Positions 42,927-51,600 of a DNA stretch of 64,000 nucleotides are shown here, in pieces; position 1 is the first letter of the stretch; each line of letters starts with the position of its first letter. The position numbers and the translations under genes were made by a program. The stretch is taken from positions 1,860,001-1,924,000 of the forward strand of contig CAVRDJ010000004.1 of the NCBI GenBank assembly GCA_963719875.1, given 5' to 3'. A model generated the notes under the pieces. The model was given only the letters and a program-made list of their open reading frames with translations, searched no databases and was not told the DNA's origin. The stretch comes from Palsa-360 sp963719875. GTDB lineage: Bacteria > Acidobacteriota > Terriglobia > Acidiferrales > UBA7541.

Positions 42927-44627
42927 TTACGACTTACCGTCCGACTGCTTCTCGCGCGACGGCGTCTGGTAGCCCGTTTCGATCCCGCGTTGCGCGGCGG
43001 TCCGCGCCGAATCCGGCGCTCCCGCAACCGCCAACGCCCCGCGATACTCCAACACGGCGAGGTCCCTCTTCCCCTCTACATCGTACATTCTTCCGAGATA
43101 AATATGCGACCAGGAAAGATTGGAGGGATCGGGATGCGCGTTCGGATCGGCGAGCGGATTCTGCGCGGCCGCGATCACTTTCGTAAATAGTTCGCGCGCC
43201 CGATCCGGCTTGCCCTGAAGCGCGGAAGCCACGGCCAGGCCATACGTGGCACGCTCATCCTCCGGATGCGCCGCGAGCACGCGCTCAAAAGACGCAGCAG
43301 CCGCTGCCCCGTTCCGTGCGGAAATCTGCCGCTGCCCTTCGGCCAGATCGTCATCGAGCGGATTCGTCGAGGCCGCCGGCTTCACCGCCATTCGGGTGTT
43401 TTCCGGCGACGCCGTGCTTGCCGGGGCCGCATCCGCAAATTTTACGCCGCGCAACCGGCGTTGTTCCGCGTCAATGTCGATCCCCTTGATCAGATCCGGC
43501 AGATAATACCCCATCGCCGGTTCCGATTTTTCAAATCCGGAAAGTCCCGCATAAATGGGACGCACGAGAACGTATCCGCTGCCTTCGGCCTGGTCGATGG
43601 CCGAGGACAATTCCTCAGGGGAGAGCCGGCGCAATCGAAGCTCTACCGCGCGGACCAGGCATTCGTCAAAGAAACCCGAAAAATCGTCGTGCAAGTCAAC
43701 CGGGAGCTGCGGGGCGTGCGCGGCAAATTCGAGCAGCGGCGAAGCCTTGGAAGCCTGGACGCGGTAGCGGATGGCGATCGGATCGAGAATGAAATGCAGG
43801 AAGGCATGGCGAATGTCGTCCATCGGCGGATTGGCACTGGGCCGGACAACCAGCGCGTACTGGTCGCCGAAAGTTTTGAAAACTGTCTTGTCCCCGGCCA
43901 GAGGTTCGACATAAACGGAAAACGAACGGCGGCTGCTCGAACGTATGATTTCCCGAAGATAATTTGAAACCGTGAAAACGAGATTAGAAATGGGGGCGCG
44001 CAAGCTCTCAACGCCTTGTTCGTAATCCGGCTGATAAAATTTCCAGAGCTCGTCGATCTTCGCCTCACTATAAAAATTAGCCAGGATCGGATTGAAACCT
44101 TCCAAGGTCAGCGCTTCCGGCGGCAAATCGTCACGGCGCAACTCAAACTGAAAATCCGGAGGCGGGCCTGCTACCAGGGCGAAAGAAACAAACCGGGAGA
44201 ACGTGGCGCCCGAATCGCCCAGGGCGTGCTCGGTGTAGTACTTGCGAAGCGCAGCCACCGCAGGCCCTTGCAGCCCCTGCATTCGCTTGCGCAGCTGGAC
44301 GCGCCCCGGAGTTTCTCCTGCGCTGCTCGCGCCGGACTCGTAGCCGGCCGCATCGAGCGCGCACATCACTGCAAAAAGCTGGGGGCGCGAATCGACGGAA
44401 ACAGATCGGTGAGTTTCGTTCGGCGAGGAGGGAGAAGGAGCCTTGGCTGCCGGCGTTTGCCCATACGCACGCGTGAGCGCAACCATGAACAGGATAGCTC
44501 CAAGGCACGCCTTCCACACAAAGCGAATATTGTCAGAAATAAACCGCAATCGGTCACCCAGCCTGTTCTTGAATTTACAAGGCCCAGGCAACTCCGTCAA
44601 GAAACCCTTCCATAGTTGGAGGGTCAT
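42927..44627 (-). CDS. Secreted protein with C-terminal TPR region
   Basis: A 566-residue protein. An N-terminal hydrophobic stretch (WKACLGAILFMVALTRAYGQ) near residues 38-57 looks like a signal peptide, so translation may begin at a codon inside the first 35 residues. Residues ~80-400 form a domain I do not name (RPQLFAVMCALDAAGYESGA, PPMDDIRHAFLHFILDPIAI); the latter resembles an eroded metallopeptidase-like helix without an HExxH. The last ~150 residues contain TPRs (AAASFERVLAAHPEDERATY, SWSHIYLGRMYDVEGKRDLA). Function unknown. Confidence 0.72.
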   Translation of the reverse strand: MTLQLWKGFLTELPGPCKFKNRLGDRLRFISDNIRFVWKACLGAILFMVALTRAYGQTPAAKAPSPSSPNETHRSVSVDSRPQLFAVMCALDAAGYESGASSAGETPGRVQLRKRMQGLQGPAVAALRKYYTEHALGDSGATFSRFVSFALVAGPPPDFQFELRRDDLPPEALTLEGFNPILANFYSEAKIDELWKFYQPDYEQGVESLRAPISNLVFTVSNYLREIIRSSSRRSFSVYVEPLAGDKTVFKTFGDQYALVVRPSANPPMDDIRHAFLHFILDPIAIRYRVQASKASPLLEFAAHAPQLPVDLHDDFSGFFDECLVRAVELRLRRLSPEELSSAIDQAEGSGYVLVRPIYAGLSGFEKSEPAMGYYLPDLIKGIDIDAEQRRLRGVKFADAAPASTASPENTRMAVKPAASTNPLDDDLAEGQRQISARNGAAAAASFERVLAAHPEDERATYGLAVASALQGKPDRARELFTKVIAAAQNPLADPNAHPDPSNLSWSHIYLGRMYDVEGKRDLAVLEYRGALAVAGAPDSARTAAQRGIETGYQTPSREKQSDGKS

Positions 44628-44698
44628 TTCAGCGACCAGGTTGTCCAGTCAGTATTGTAATGGGGAACGGTAGGACTAGAATAAAAATTCCATGCGGA

Positions 44699-46441
44699 CT
44701 AATTCAACTTGAAATCGACACTGACGGTCACTTGCGAGGGAGCGGGTTTTCCGTCCACCAAGCCGGGAGAATACTTCCACTGTTTTACGGAGTCCACAGC
44801 GGCCTCCCGGAGAAGGAGCGGTCCGCTCACCGCTTTCGCACTGACGACCTTCCCATTGGCATCGACATTTGCGGAAACGATGACGGCGCCTTGGATATTC
44901 GTTTGCTTCGCCGTTGGGGGGTAGATGAGCCGCGCCGAAGAAATCAATTTCGGATCTTGAACCTTCGGGGCGGCGGATACAGGTGCCGGCACGATGGCAG
45001 GCGACGCGGAAGGAGGCGGCGTGGGCGGATTGGATGTGCGTCCGGCGGATGTAAGCAACCCGGCGGCGGGCGCTCCTCCGATCGTTTCAGTAGAAGCAAT
45101 CTCAGCAATCGGCGCGGTTCCTTCGCCTTGAGTGGCGAGATTTTGATTCGGCGCGCTCGGGGAACCCATCTTCAAATTCGGAATCACCGGACGGCGGGAG
45201 GACGAGGCGTCAGGCTGCTTGGTGATGACCGCGTTTTTATCTTGCCGCCGGGCATTCCGTGAATCTGTGCGTGAGTCCGTACTTGCGGGGCTCTTCACTA
45301 CGGCGGGCACAGGCGACGGCGACACATCGGCCGCGGGCTTGGCCTGCTCGACGGCGACCGGCTCAGCTTGAGTCTGCGGTGCCAACTGAGCCACTTCTTC
45401 CGGTGGTGCCTGGACTGGTTCCGGCGCAGTTTTTGCCACTGGAGGTTCCGGGATGGATGGCTGACTCGCAACGGTCGCTTTTGCGACCGGGACAGGGGCG
45501 GTCCCTCGGTGCAGGAAGAAGACTACGCCACAAACCCCTGCCAGCACCAATGCGGACACTCCCACAATCAACGGCACTCGTCCATTCGAGGCACTGCCAG
45601 AAGAGCTAGGCTGCTCATAGGCCATCAAGCCTTTACTCATGAAATCCCGCGATGGCACGTGAGTCGCAGAAGTAGTGGACGACGATTCCCTTTTTGCCCC
45701 AATCGCACGCTTCTCCGCCAGCGGTTCGGAAGCCGGCGAACTCCAGTTCGCGACCGAAGTGGGGTTGGCAATCTCGGAATGATTGTAGTCAGAAGCGTCC
45801 TTGGCCATCATCTCCGGGCCGGGTCTTCCCGGCTCGGTTTTCGACTCGCGTGTTGCGGGGGTAATGGGCCTACTCGCTAGTCCGCCAATGTCTTCGAACG
45901 TTGGTCCACTCCCCAAAGATACGCTTGCGGACTTTGCCGTCGCTTCGGCCATCCGAGGTTGCACTGGAGCCACTGGTGTCGGCGGAACTGGAGTTTCCCG
46001 AGGGGCAGGCGGGATAACCTCTGGAGCGGAAGCAGCAACAGGGTCAGCATCCTGGTGAATGCCCCAGAAATCGTTTACCGGTTCGATGAATTCGACTTCG
46101 ACGTATCCCTTTACGCTCGGCAGGTTGCGCCCGCCCACTACCCGGCAAACCACGTCACGTCCCTTCGGATTCGAAACGATGACCGTATGCCCGACAGGCA
46201 TATTTTTCGCGCTGCGAACGACCGCGCCATTGTCGAACACAATGACGGTCCTGGCCTCTTCCCGAATCGGCTGGGTCAGGCCCCCCGCTTCGCTGGGCAA
46301 ACTGCGGATGGTGACGCCAACTTCCAGACAGACGGGATTGGAACGTGGGGATTGGCCAGCCTTATTCTCAGAATTCTGGGAAGGCGCACCCGGTTTGTCC
46401 GGGCTGTTCGAACCAGGGGAATCTTTGACCGTAAGCGTCAT
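44699..46441 (-). CDS. PilZ-like / TonB C-terminal domain membrane protein
   Basis: A ~580-residue protein. The N-terminal ~110 residues (VCLEVGVTIRSLPSEAGGLT onward, with NPKGRDVVCRVVG) resemble a PilZ-like beta-barrel. A Pro/Ala-rich region and one membrane segment (LIVGVSALVLAGVCGVVFFL, near 300) follow, then another Pro-rich linker. The C-terminus is a TonB_C domain (RLIYPPTAKQTNIQGAVIVS ... REAAVDSVKQWKYSPGLVDG). Typical TonB proteins have a short cytoplasmic tail; here there is a large cytoplasmic domain. It sits next to an ECF sigma/anti-sigma pair. ATG 46441 is my choice; GTG 46471 is possible. Confidence 0.75.
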   Translation of the reverse strand: MTLTVKDSPGSNSPDKPGAPSQNSENKAGQSPRSNPVCLEVGVTIRSLPSEAGGLTQPIREEARTVIVFDNGAVVRSAKNMPVGHTVIVSNPKGRDVVCRVVGGRNLPSVKGYVEVEFIEPVNDFWGIHQDADPVAASAPEVIPPAPRETPVPPTPVAPVQPRMAEATAKSASVSLGSGPTFEDIGGLASRPITPATRESKTEPGRPGPEMMAKDASDYNHSEIANPTSVANWSSPASEPLAEKRAIGAKRESSSTTSATHVPSRDFMSKGLMAYEQPSSSGSASNGRVPLIVGVSALVLAGVCGVVFFLHRGTAPVPVAKATVASQPSIPEPPVAKTAPEPVQAPPEEVAQLAPQTQAEPVAVEQAKPAADVSPSPVPAVVKSPASTDSRTDSRNARRQDKNAVITKQPDASSSRRPVIPNLKMGSPSAPNQNLATQGEGTAPIAEIASTETIGGAPAAGLLTSAGRTSNPPTPPPSASPAIVPAPVSAAPKVQDPKLISSARLIYPPTAKQTNIQGAVIVSANVDANGKVVSAKAVSGPLLLREAAVDSVKQWKYSPGLVDGKPAPSQVTVSVDFKLN

Positions 46442-46636
46442 GGCATTCCGATCATGAACGGTCCCACGCACAGGGGTTTGCGTGCACCATCAGAATGTTG
46501 CTATTTTCGATCTTGGAGCGGAGGGTTCGCTATAGTACGAGCGTACTACATAGGAACTAGGGCGGTGCTCGAACATGCACGCGCGCGAATCCTAGAAATC
46601 ACCGGTATCGAAACGGGGGAAATCCGGCTCGCGCGG

Positions 46637-47350
46637 CTACCCGCGGATGGAAATATCGCTAAAACTGAGAACCACGCGCCCGCCCGAAGTGAAGCGGCCA
46701 AAGCTCATCTGGGGCCGGAAACGCGAAAACAGGAGCACCAGATTCAGCTGGCGGCGAACCGTATCGGTATCAGGCCCGGCAAGAATCCTGTAACTGACGG
46801 CCTCACCCTGCGCGCTTACCGTGGCTTCCACGAGCAGCGCGTGGGGTCCGGAATGCCCGGATTCTTCGAGGCCGGTGATCGGGAATGGAGCCAGGGCCTC
46901 CAAGCGCGCCGGCTGGAGCAAATTCGTCGGCGAATCATTCGACCCCGCACGCAGCGGCACGCCCAGCCCGAGCAACTGGCAGACCAGGACAAATACCACG
47001 AAGGCGACTGTGAATCCGCCCGTCGCAGGGATGGCCAGAGGTTCAAGGATATTTTTCAGGACCAAATCAGCGCGAGTCCGCGCGCGACGCACATAATGCA
47101 ACCAATCGCGGTCGGAAAGACGTTGCGCGGCCGCGACGCGAATCTGCAATGCCAGATCCGCCGGCGGCACGGGACGTTGCACACTGGACATCATTGATGA
47201 CATTACCTGATACGCTCGCAGCTCTTCGCGGCAATCCTCGCAGCACTCCAAATGATGCCCGACGGATACGTGCGTATCGGCCCAAGTGCCAGTCGGCATC
47301 GCGTCGTCCAAATAGCCCGGCAATAATCGTCTTACTTTTTCGCAGTCCAC
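46637..47350 (-). CDS. Anti-sigma factor with zinc finger and TonB_C-like periplasmic tail
   Basis: A 237-residue protein. The N-terminus (MDCEKVRRLLPGYLD, then HHLECCEDCREEL) is the zf-HC2 anti-sigma zinc-binding domain (Hx3Cx2C-type). One membrane segment lies near 112-133 (GFTVAFVVFVLVCQLLGLGV). The periplasmic part ends with ALLVEATVSAQGEAVSYRIL and FSRFRPQMSFGRFTSGGRVV, which reads like a TonB C-terminal domain. The GTG start shares one base with the sigma-factor stop (TAGTG), with a GGGAGG site inside the sigma gene; this coupling supports a cognate pair. Confidence 0.85.
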   Translation of the reverse strand: MDCEKVRRLLPGYLDDAMPTGTWADTHVSVGHHLECCEDCREELRAYQVMSSMMSSVQRPVPPADLALQIRVAAAQRLSDRDWLHYVRRARTRADLVLKNILEPLAIPATGGFTVAFVVFVLVCQLLGLGVPLRAGSNDSPTNLLQPARLEALAPFPITGLEESGHSGPHALLVEATVSAQGEAVSYRILAGPDTDTVRRQLNLVLLFSRFRPQMSFGRFTSGGRVVLSFSDISIRG

Positions 47351-48111
47351 TAGACACCTCCCTCTGCGTCACCCGTCTTGCCCGGATGCGCCCAGCCGGC
47401 TGTGTCGGTCCGGCTGGCTTTGTGTTCCTCCGCCGCGGTAAATAACGGGGAGTGCAATACCGATTCTCTCTTGTGCGGCCCGTGCGCTTGGGCATGCGTG
47501 CCATGCGGATTCCGAAGCAATAAAGGATCCAGGAATTCCCGCAACATTCGCCGCCCTCGCAAAATGCGTGATTTCACCGTGCCTACCGATACCGTAAGGA
47601 CTTCGGCCACTTCCTCGTAGGACATCCCTTCGAGGTCTCTCAAAATCACGGCGCTTCGAAAAACTTCCGGAACTTTGAGCAACGCCTGTTGCACAGCCTG
47701 CTGTACTTCGTGAGAGGCAGCCTGGTCGAACGGCGTGCTACTTGCATCTTCGATTTCGAGAAATGCGTGGCCCTTTCCCGCTTCGCGGTCGATCGAATCC
47801 TGCTCCCGATGATGCCGCCACAACCAGCGGCGGTGATTCAGCGCCTCACGGATGGCGATCCGGTAAATCCAGGTCTTCAAGGAACTGCCGTGACGGAATC
47901 CCCGAATGCCGCGAAACGCCTTGAGAAAAACATCTTGCGTGATATCGGCGGCGTCACCAGATTCCGAGACCATCCCCGCAACCAGGCCGTAAACGGGGCC
48001 GGAATAATGCGTCACCAGCCACTCGAAGGCTGCGCCGGAACCACCCTGCAGCTCCGTCACAAGCTCGGCTTCGTCCTGGGACCACGGAAGGACGCGCGCC
48101 AAGTCAGACAC
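47350..48111 (-). CDS. ECF-type RNA polymerase sigma factor
   Basis: A ~253-residue sigma-70 family factor. Region 2 is DITQDVFLKAFRGIRGFRHG ... LKTWIYRIAIREALNHRR; region 4 is LPEVFRSAVILRDLEGMSYE-type (here VPEVF...) with VSVGTVKSRILRGRRMLREF. A ~50-residue tail after region 4 is rich in His and charged residues and is unusual for this class. GTG 48111 with GAGAGG 8 bases upstream is preferred; the frame is open to 48165. It is followed by its membrane-bound anti-sigma factor, so an envelope signal likely controls it. Confidence 0.9.
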   Translation of the reverse strand: MSDLARVLPWSQDEAELVTELQGGSGAAFEWLVTHYSGPVYGLVAGMVSESGDAADITQDVFLKAFRGIRGFRHGSSLKTWIYRIAIREALNHRRWLWRHHREQDSIDREAGKGHAFLEIEDASSTPFDQAASHEVQQAVQQALLKVPEVFRSAVILRDLEGMSYEEVAEVLTVSVGTVKSRILRGRRMLREFLDPLLLRNPHGTHAQAHGPHKRESVLHSPLFTAAEEHKASRTDTAGWAHPGKTGDAEGGV

Positions 48112-48565
48112 GTTTGCCGCCTCTCTTTGCCTGCATGCGCCAAGCGTTTTTCGCGGGGAACTCACGCCAAACGCTTTGTGCCTTGCGCAACAGACCGGAA
48201 AGCCGCTTACTGGGTTTCCCGACCAGAAACCTGTTCAGCCCGAATCATCTGGCTGGTAAGCGCTTCAATAGAATTAGACACCATAAAGGGGGAATGGTTC
48301 CCCCTTCTTCGAATCATTTTGCTCCTAAAGTACTGGGTTTGCAATGGTACAGGGGTGGTAGAACCGGGTTGCAGGGAAAGGAGTTAGTAGAGGCGCCGGC
48401 TCAGAAAGGCTCATACTCATGCTAAGGAAGGGATTAACCAAACCGTTCCTGGTTTCAGGAATCTTCCCTGCTACCCGCAAAACAATCGTATTCACAGGTG
48501 TGCCGTTCGGGGATACCATCCTTGCATCGCACCGGAATCAGAAGCATCGGAGTAATGGAGTTGCT
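48112..48565. other. Intergenic region between divergent sigma-factor and dehydrogenase genes
   Basis: About 450 bases with no gene I accept and no repeat family member. A short imperfect hairpin (aaaccgttcctggttt near 48438) is the only structure noticed. It should hold both divergent promoters; I could not assign an ECF-type -35/-10 pair with confidence. Confidence 0.4.
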
Positions 48566-49498
48566 ATGGACGGAAATCCGATTCGTCAAATTGCGCTAAT
48601 AGGATTTGGAGAGGTCGGCGGCATTTTGGGGCATGACTTCGCGGCGGCGGGATTGAATGTTTCCACATTCGATATTCTGCTGAATGCGGAAGCGTCGCGT
48701 CCCTCAATTCTGGCCAAAGCGAAACGTGCGAGGGTCCTCGCGTGCGATACTCTCGAGAGGGCGGTCCGCGGCGCGGACTTGGTGATTTCCGCCGTGACGG
48801 CTTCCTCCGCCGTGGACGCGGCCGGGAGCGCTGCGCCTTTTCTACGCGCCGGCCAGATCTACCTAGATCTCAACTCGGTCTCGCCTGACACGAAGCTTGA
48901 AATCGCGCGCGCCCTTAACGGATCACCTGCCACATTCGTCGAAGCGGCCGTGATGGCTGCGGTCTCGCCGCAGCGGCTCAAAGTTCCGATGCTGCTGGGA
49001 GGCGCGTACGCAGCGACTGGCGCCGAGCGGCTGCAAGCGATTGGCATGAATGTAAAACCCATCAGCGACCGCATCGGCGTCGCATCGGCGATCAAGATGT
49101 GCCGCAGCATCATCATTAAAGGTCTCGAAGCGATCACCGTGGAGTCGATGTTTACGGCGCGGCGATATGGCGCCGAAAAGCAAGTTCTCGAATCGCTGGC
49201 CGCGACGTTCCCCGACATGGGTTGGAACGGCGCGCTGCCGGATTATTTAATCAGCCGCGTGGCGGAGCACGGAAAAAGGCGCGCGGCTGAGATGCGCGAA
49301 GCGGCCCAGGCCGTTGCGGACGCGGGACTGGAGCCTTTCACAGCGCTGGCAACCGCACAACGCCAGGATTGGCTCGCGCAGTTGATCGCGGAACATGCGC
49401 TCGCCCTTCCAAAGGGCGAGACTTTTGCGTGGCAGAAACTCGCCGACGCGATTGGAAAGGCTGCGTCTGAGACCGAAGAACCTGTGCGAAAATCATAG
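48566..49498 (+). CDS. NAD(P)-dependent dehydrogenase, DUF1932 family
   Basis: A 310-residue 3-hydroxyisobutyrate/6-phosphogluconate dehydrogenase-like protein. The Rossmann motif is IALIGFGEVGGILGHDFAAA; further features are ADLVISAVTASSAVDAA and YLDLNSVSPDTKLEIARAL. The C-terminal helical domain with RIGVASAIKMCRSIIIKGLE matches DUF1932, in which the lysine replaces the catalytic lysine of the superfamily. Substrate unknown. ATG 48566 (GGAG five bases before) is preferred over the open frame from 48419. Confidence 0.87.
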   Translation: MDGNPIRQIALIGFGEVGGILGHDFAAAGLNVSTFDILLNAEASRPSILAKAKRARVLACDTLERAVRGADLVISAVTASSAVDAAGSAAPFLRAGQIYLDLNSVSPDTKLEIARALNGSPATFVEAAVMAAVSPQRLKVPMLLGGAYAATGAERLQAIGMNVKPISDRIGVASAIKMCRSIIIKGLEAITVESMFTARRYGAEKQVLESLAATFPDMGWNGALPDYLISRVAEHGKRRAAEMREAAQAVADAGLEPFTALATAQRQDWLAQLIAEHALALPKGETFAWQKLADAIGKAASETEEPVRKS

Positions 49499-49715
49499 AT
49501 GCAAGTTCACCGCGCCAAGCTGCCATCCGTAAGGAGAGATCCTTTTCAGCCCACAGTTATCCCGCATCGTTTTGTTACGGCTTTTGAAAGAACTTTGGCC
49601 GCGCTTATGAACTTGACCAGCCCGTACGGCCAGCGTACGCTTTTGCCATATAGAGAAACTCGAGTTAGAAAATTCTTTTGAACGACGAAACCCAATTGCT
49701 CCAAATGGGGGCCCA

Positions 49716-51422
49716 ATGTCCATCAGGAAATCTTGCTTGGTGTTTGTTGTAGCTCTTGCCGGCGCCTTACCTGCGTACTCCAAAGATCAGCCTGTGGCAG
49801 CATTGACCGGCGTGGTGACCTCCGAAGCGGAAGGACGCATGGGAGGAGTGCTGATTACCGCCAGGCCCCAGGGAGCGAACATGACGGTTACGGTGATCAG
49901 CGACGATCAAGGCCGTTTCGCCTTCCCGCCAGGAAAGCTCCAGCCAGGTAAGTATGCTCTGACCATTCGGGCCGTTGGGTACGAACTCGCTGGACAAACT
50001 GCGGCGGAGATAAAACCCAGTGGAGCAGCCCGCGCGGATATCAAGCTCGTGAAAACGAGAGATCTTGCATCGCAGCTTACTGGCGCAGAGTGGATGATGA
50101 GTATCGCCGGAAACGAGAAACAGAAGAGAGCCCTGTTTCACTGCGACCAATGTCATTCACTGGATCGAGTGGCTAAGAGCACCTATGACGCAGAAGGTTG
50201 GCTTTCCACGCTGCATCGGATGCAGAATCAATGGCAAGCGGGCAGCACCTTCACCCACCCGATGCCCCCTACCTACCCGCCTAAGGAATATCCGACGGAC
50301 CCGGAGCTGGCGAAATATTTGAGTTCCATCAATTTGAGCAGCGACAGAACCACGTGGGCCTATGACCTGAAAACCTTTCCGCGGCCCCGAGGAGCAGACA
50401 CACGGGTAGTTATCACGGAGTATGAAATACCTCGCGCGGGAAGTTCTCCCCACGACCTGGCCATCGACCGCGACGGGATGGTTTGGTACGACGATTTTCA
50501 GAGCCCCGATATTGGGAGGCTGGATCCGCGCACGGGTCAATTTAAGGAGTGGACGCTGCCTAGACTCAAACCAATTCTGCCTTCAAATAGCTTGACGATC
50601 GAGCTGGATAGTCAAGGAAATCCATGGTTCCCGCGCGGTTACCAGGGATGCTCCGTAACGATGTTCAACGTCAAAACGGAAAAGTTTCAAACCTGGAGCG
50701 CTCCGGCGGAATATAACGACGATCATGCCAGCTGCACGCAAGGAAATGTCGGACCGAACGGGATGGTTTGGTTTAACAGCTTCAACACCAGCAAGATGTT
50801 CGAGCTCGATCCCAAGACAGGGGAAGTCAAAGTCTTCAATGCCTTTCCCCCTGGCAGCGTGCAATATAAGGGCCCGAATCGCGTTTTTTACTTTGGCATC
50901 GATGAAAACTTCGCGACGTCGGAAAAGACCCACAAAATGTATGGAAGCGCTATCGCTGAAAATGGGAACCCAATTTATTGCGACATTGAGGGAAGCACCA
51001 TCGCAGTTCTGGATCGCGCGACCGGGCAGGTAACTTTATATCCGACGCCGACTCCGGCCGCCGCTCCTCGTCGCGGTTCCATCGATTCCGCCGGCAACTT
51101 TTGGTTCGGAGAGTGGATGGCTGGCCAATTGGGAATGTTCGATCCCCAAACCAAGGAGATTAAGGAGTGGAGGCCGCCGGTTCCTTGGAGCGGTCTGTAT
51201 CGGGCGGCGCGCGACAAAAATGGAGACGTTTGGTCAGGAGCAATGAGCACGGATTACGTCCACAGACTCAACCCAAAAACAGGCGAATGGCGGGAATATA
51301 TGTTGCCGACTCTCGGCGGAGAGATGCGGGATATCAAGATTGTCGACTCGGGAGCAACGCCGACAATTTGGGTGCCACTAGTTCACGCCGGCATACTTGC
51401 CAAGATAGAACCGCTGGAGTAG
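49716..51422 (+). CDS. Carboxypeptidase-regulatory-like / cytochrome c / Vgb beta-propeller fusion, secreted
   Basis: A 568-residue exported protein. After the signal peptide (SCLVFVVALAGALPAYS) residues 29-112 form a CarboxypepD_reg-like beta-sandwich (LTGVVTSEAEGRMGGVLITA). Residues ~120-215 carry one haem c site CDQCH (143-147) with a possible axial Met in THPMPPTYPP. The C-terminal ~340 residues are a Vgb (virginiamycin B lyase-like) propeller with recurring 'DxxGxxW' and 'LDPxTGxxxEW' motifs (AIDRDGMVWYDD, RLDPRTGQFKEWTLP, NPKTGEWREYMLP). True streptogramin lyase activity is unlikely; such fusions are probably periplasmic redox or binding proteins. The gene stands alone. Confidence 0.85.
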   Translation: MSIRKSCLVFVVALAGALPAYSKDQPVAALTGVVTSEAEGRMGGVLITARPQGANMTVTVISDDQGRFAFPPGKLQPGKYALTIRAVGYELAGQTAAEIKPSGAARADIKLVKTRDLASQLTGAEWMMSIAGNEKQKRALFHCDQCHSLDRVAKSTYDAEGWLSTLHRMQNQWQAGSTFTHPMPPTYPPKEYPTDPELAKYLSSINLSSDRTTWAYDLKTFPRPRGADTRVVITEYEIPRAGSSPHDLAIDRDGMVWYDDFQSPDIGRLDPRTGQFKEWTLPRLKPILPSNSLTIELDSQGNPWFPRGYQGCSVTMFNVKTEKFQTWSAPAEYNDDHASCTQGNVGPNGMVWFNSFNTSKMFELDPKTGEVKVFNAFPPGSVQYKGPNRVFYFGIDENFATSEKTHKMYGSAIAENGNPIYCDIEGSTIAVLDRATGQVTLYPTPTPAAAPRRGSIDSAGNFWFGEWMAGQLGMFDPQTKEIKEWRPPVPWSGLYRAARDKNGDVWSGAMSTDYVHRLNPKTGEWREYMLPTLGGEMRDIKIVDSGATPTIWVPLVHAGILAKIEPLE

Positions 51423-51472
51423 CAGACTGCCGCAACAGAGTCTCTGTGAGATTTCAAAATTGGCCCGTCTAT

Positions 51473-51537
51473 GTAGCGCCCGCCTTCAGGCGGGCATCTG
51501 CCCGATTTTAAAGTGCCCGCCTGAAGGCGGGCGCTAC
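51473..51537. repeat. Inverted repeat, 'gtagcgcccgcc' family, copy 2
   Basis: Perfect arms identical to 22081-22145. The loop (atctgcccgattttaaagt) is the inverse complement of the other copy's loop with few changes. Confidence 0.92.
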
Positions 51538-51600
51538 ACGAATCAATACCGAGTCCTCATACAGACTCAAAAGCCACGCCCTAACTAAAGGAAGCAATCC

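Noticed and set aside
42806..43027. 74-residue extension of the secreted TPR-like protein
   Set aside because: Arg-rich, overlaps the upstream gene's 3' end, and would hide a clear signal peptide with its own ribosome site.
45959..47197. 412-residue plus-strand open frame
   Set aside because: Antisense to the TonB-like and anti-sigma genes, whose domains and overlap are convincing.
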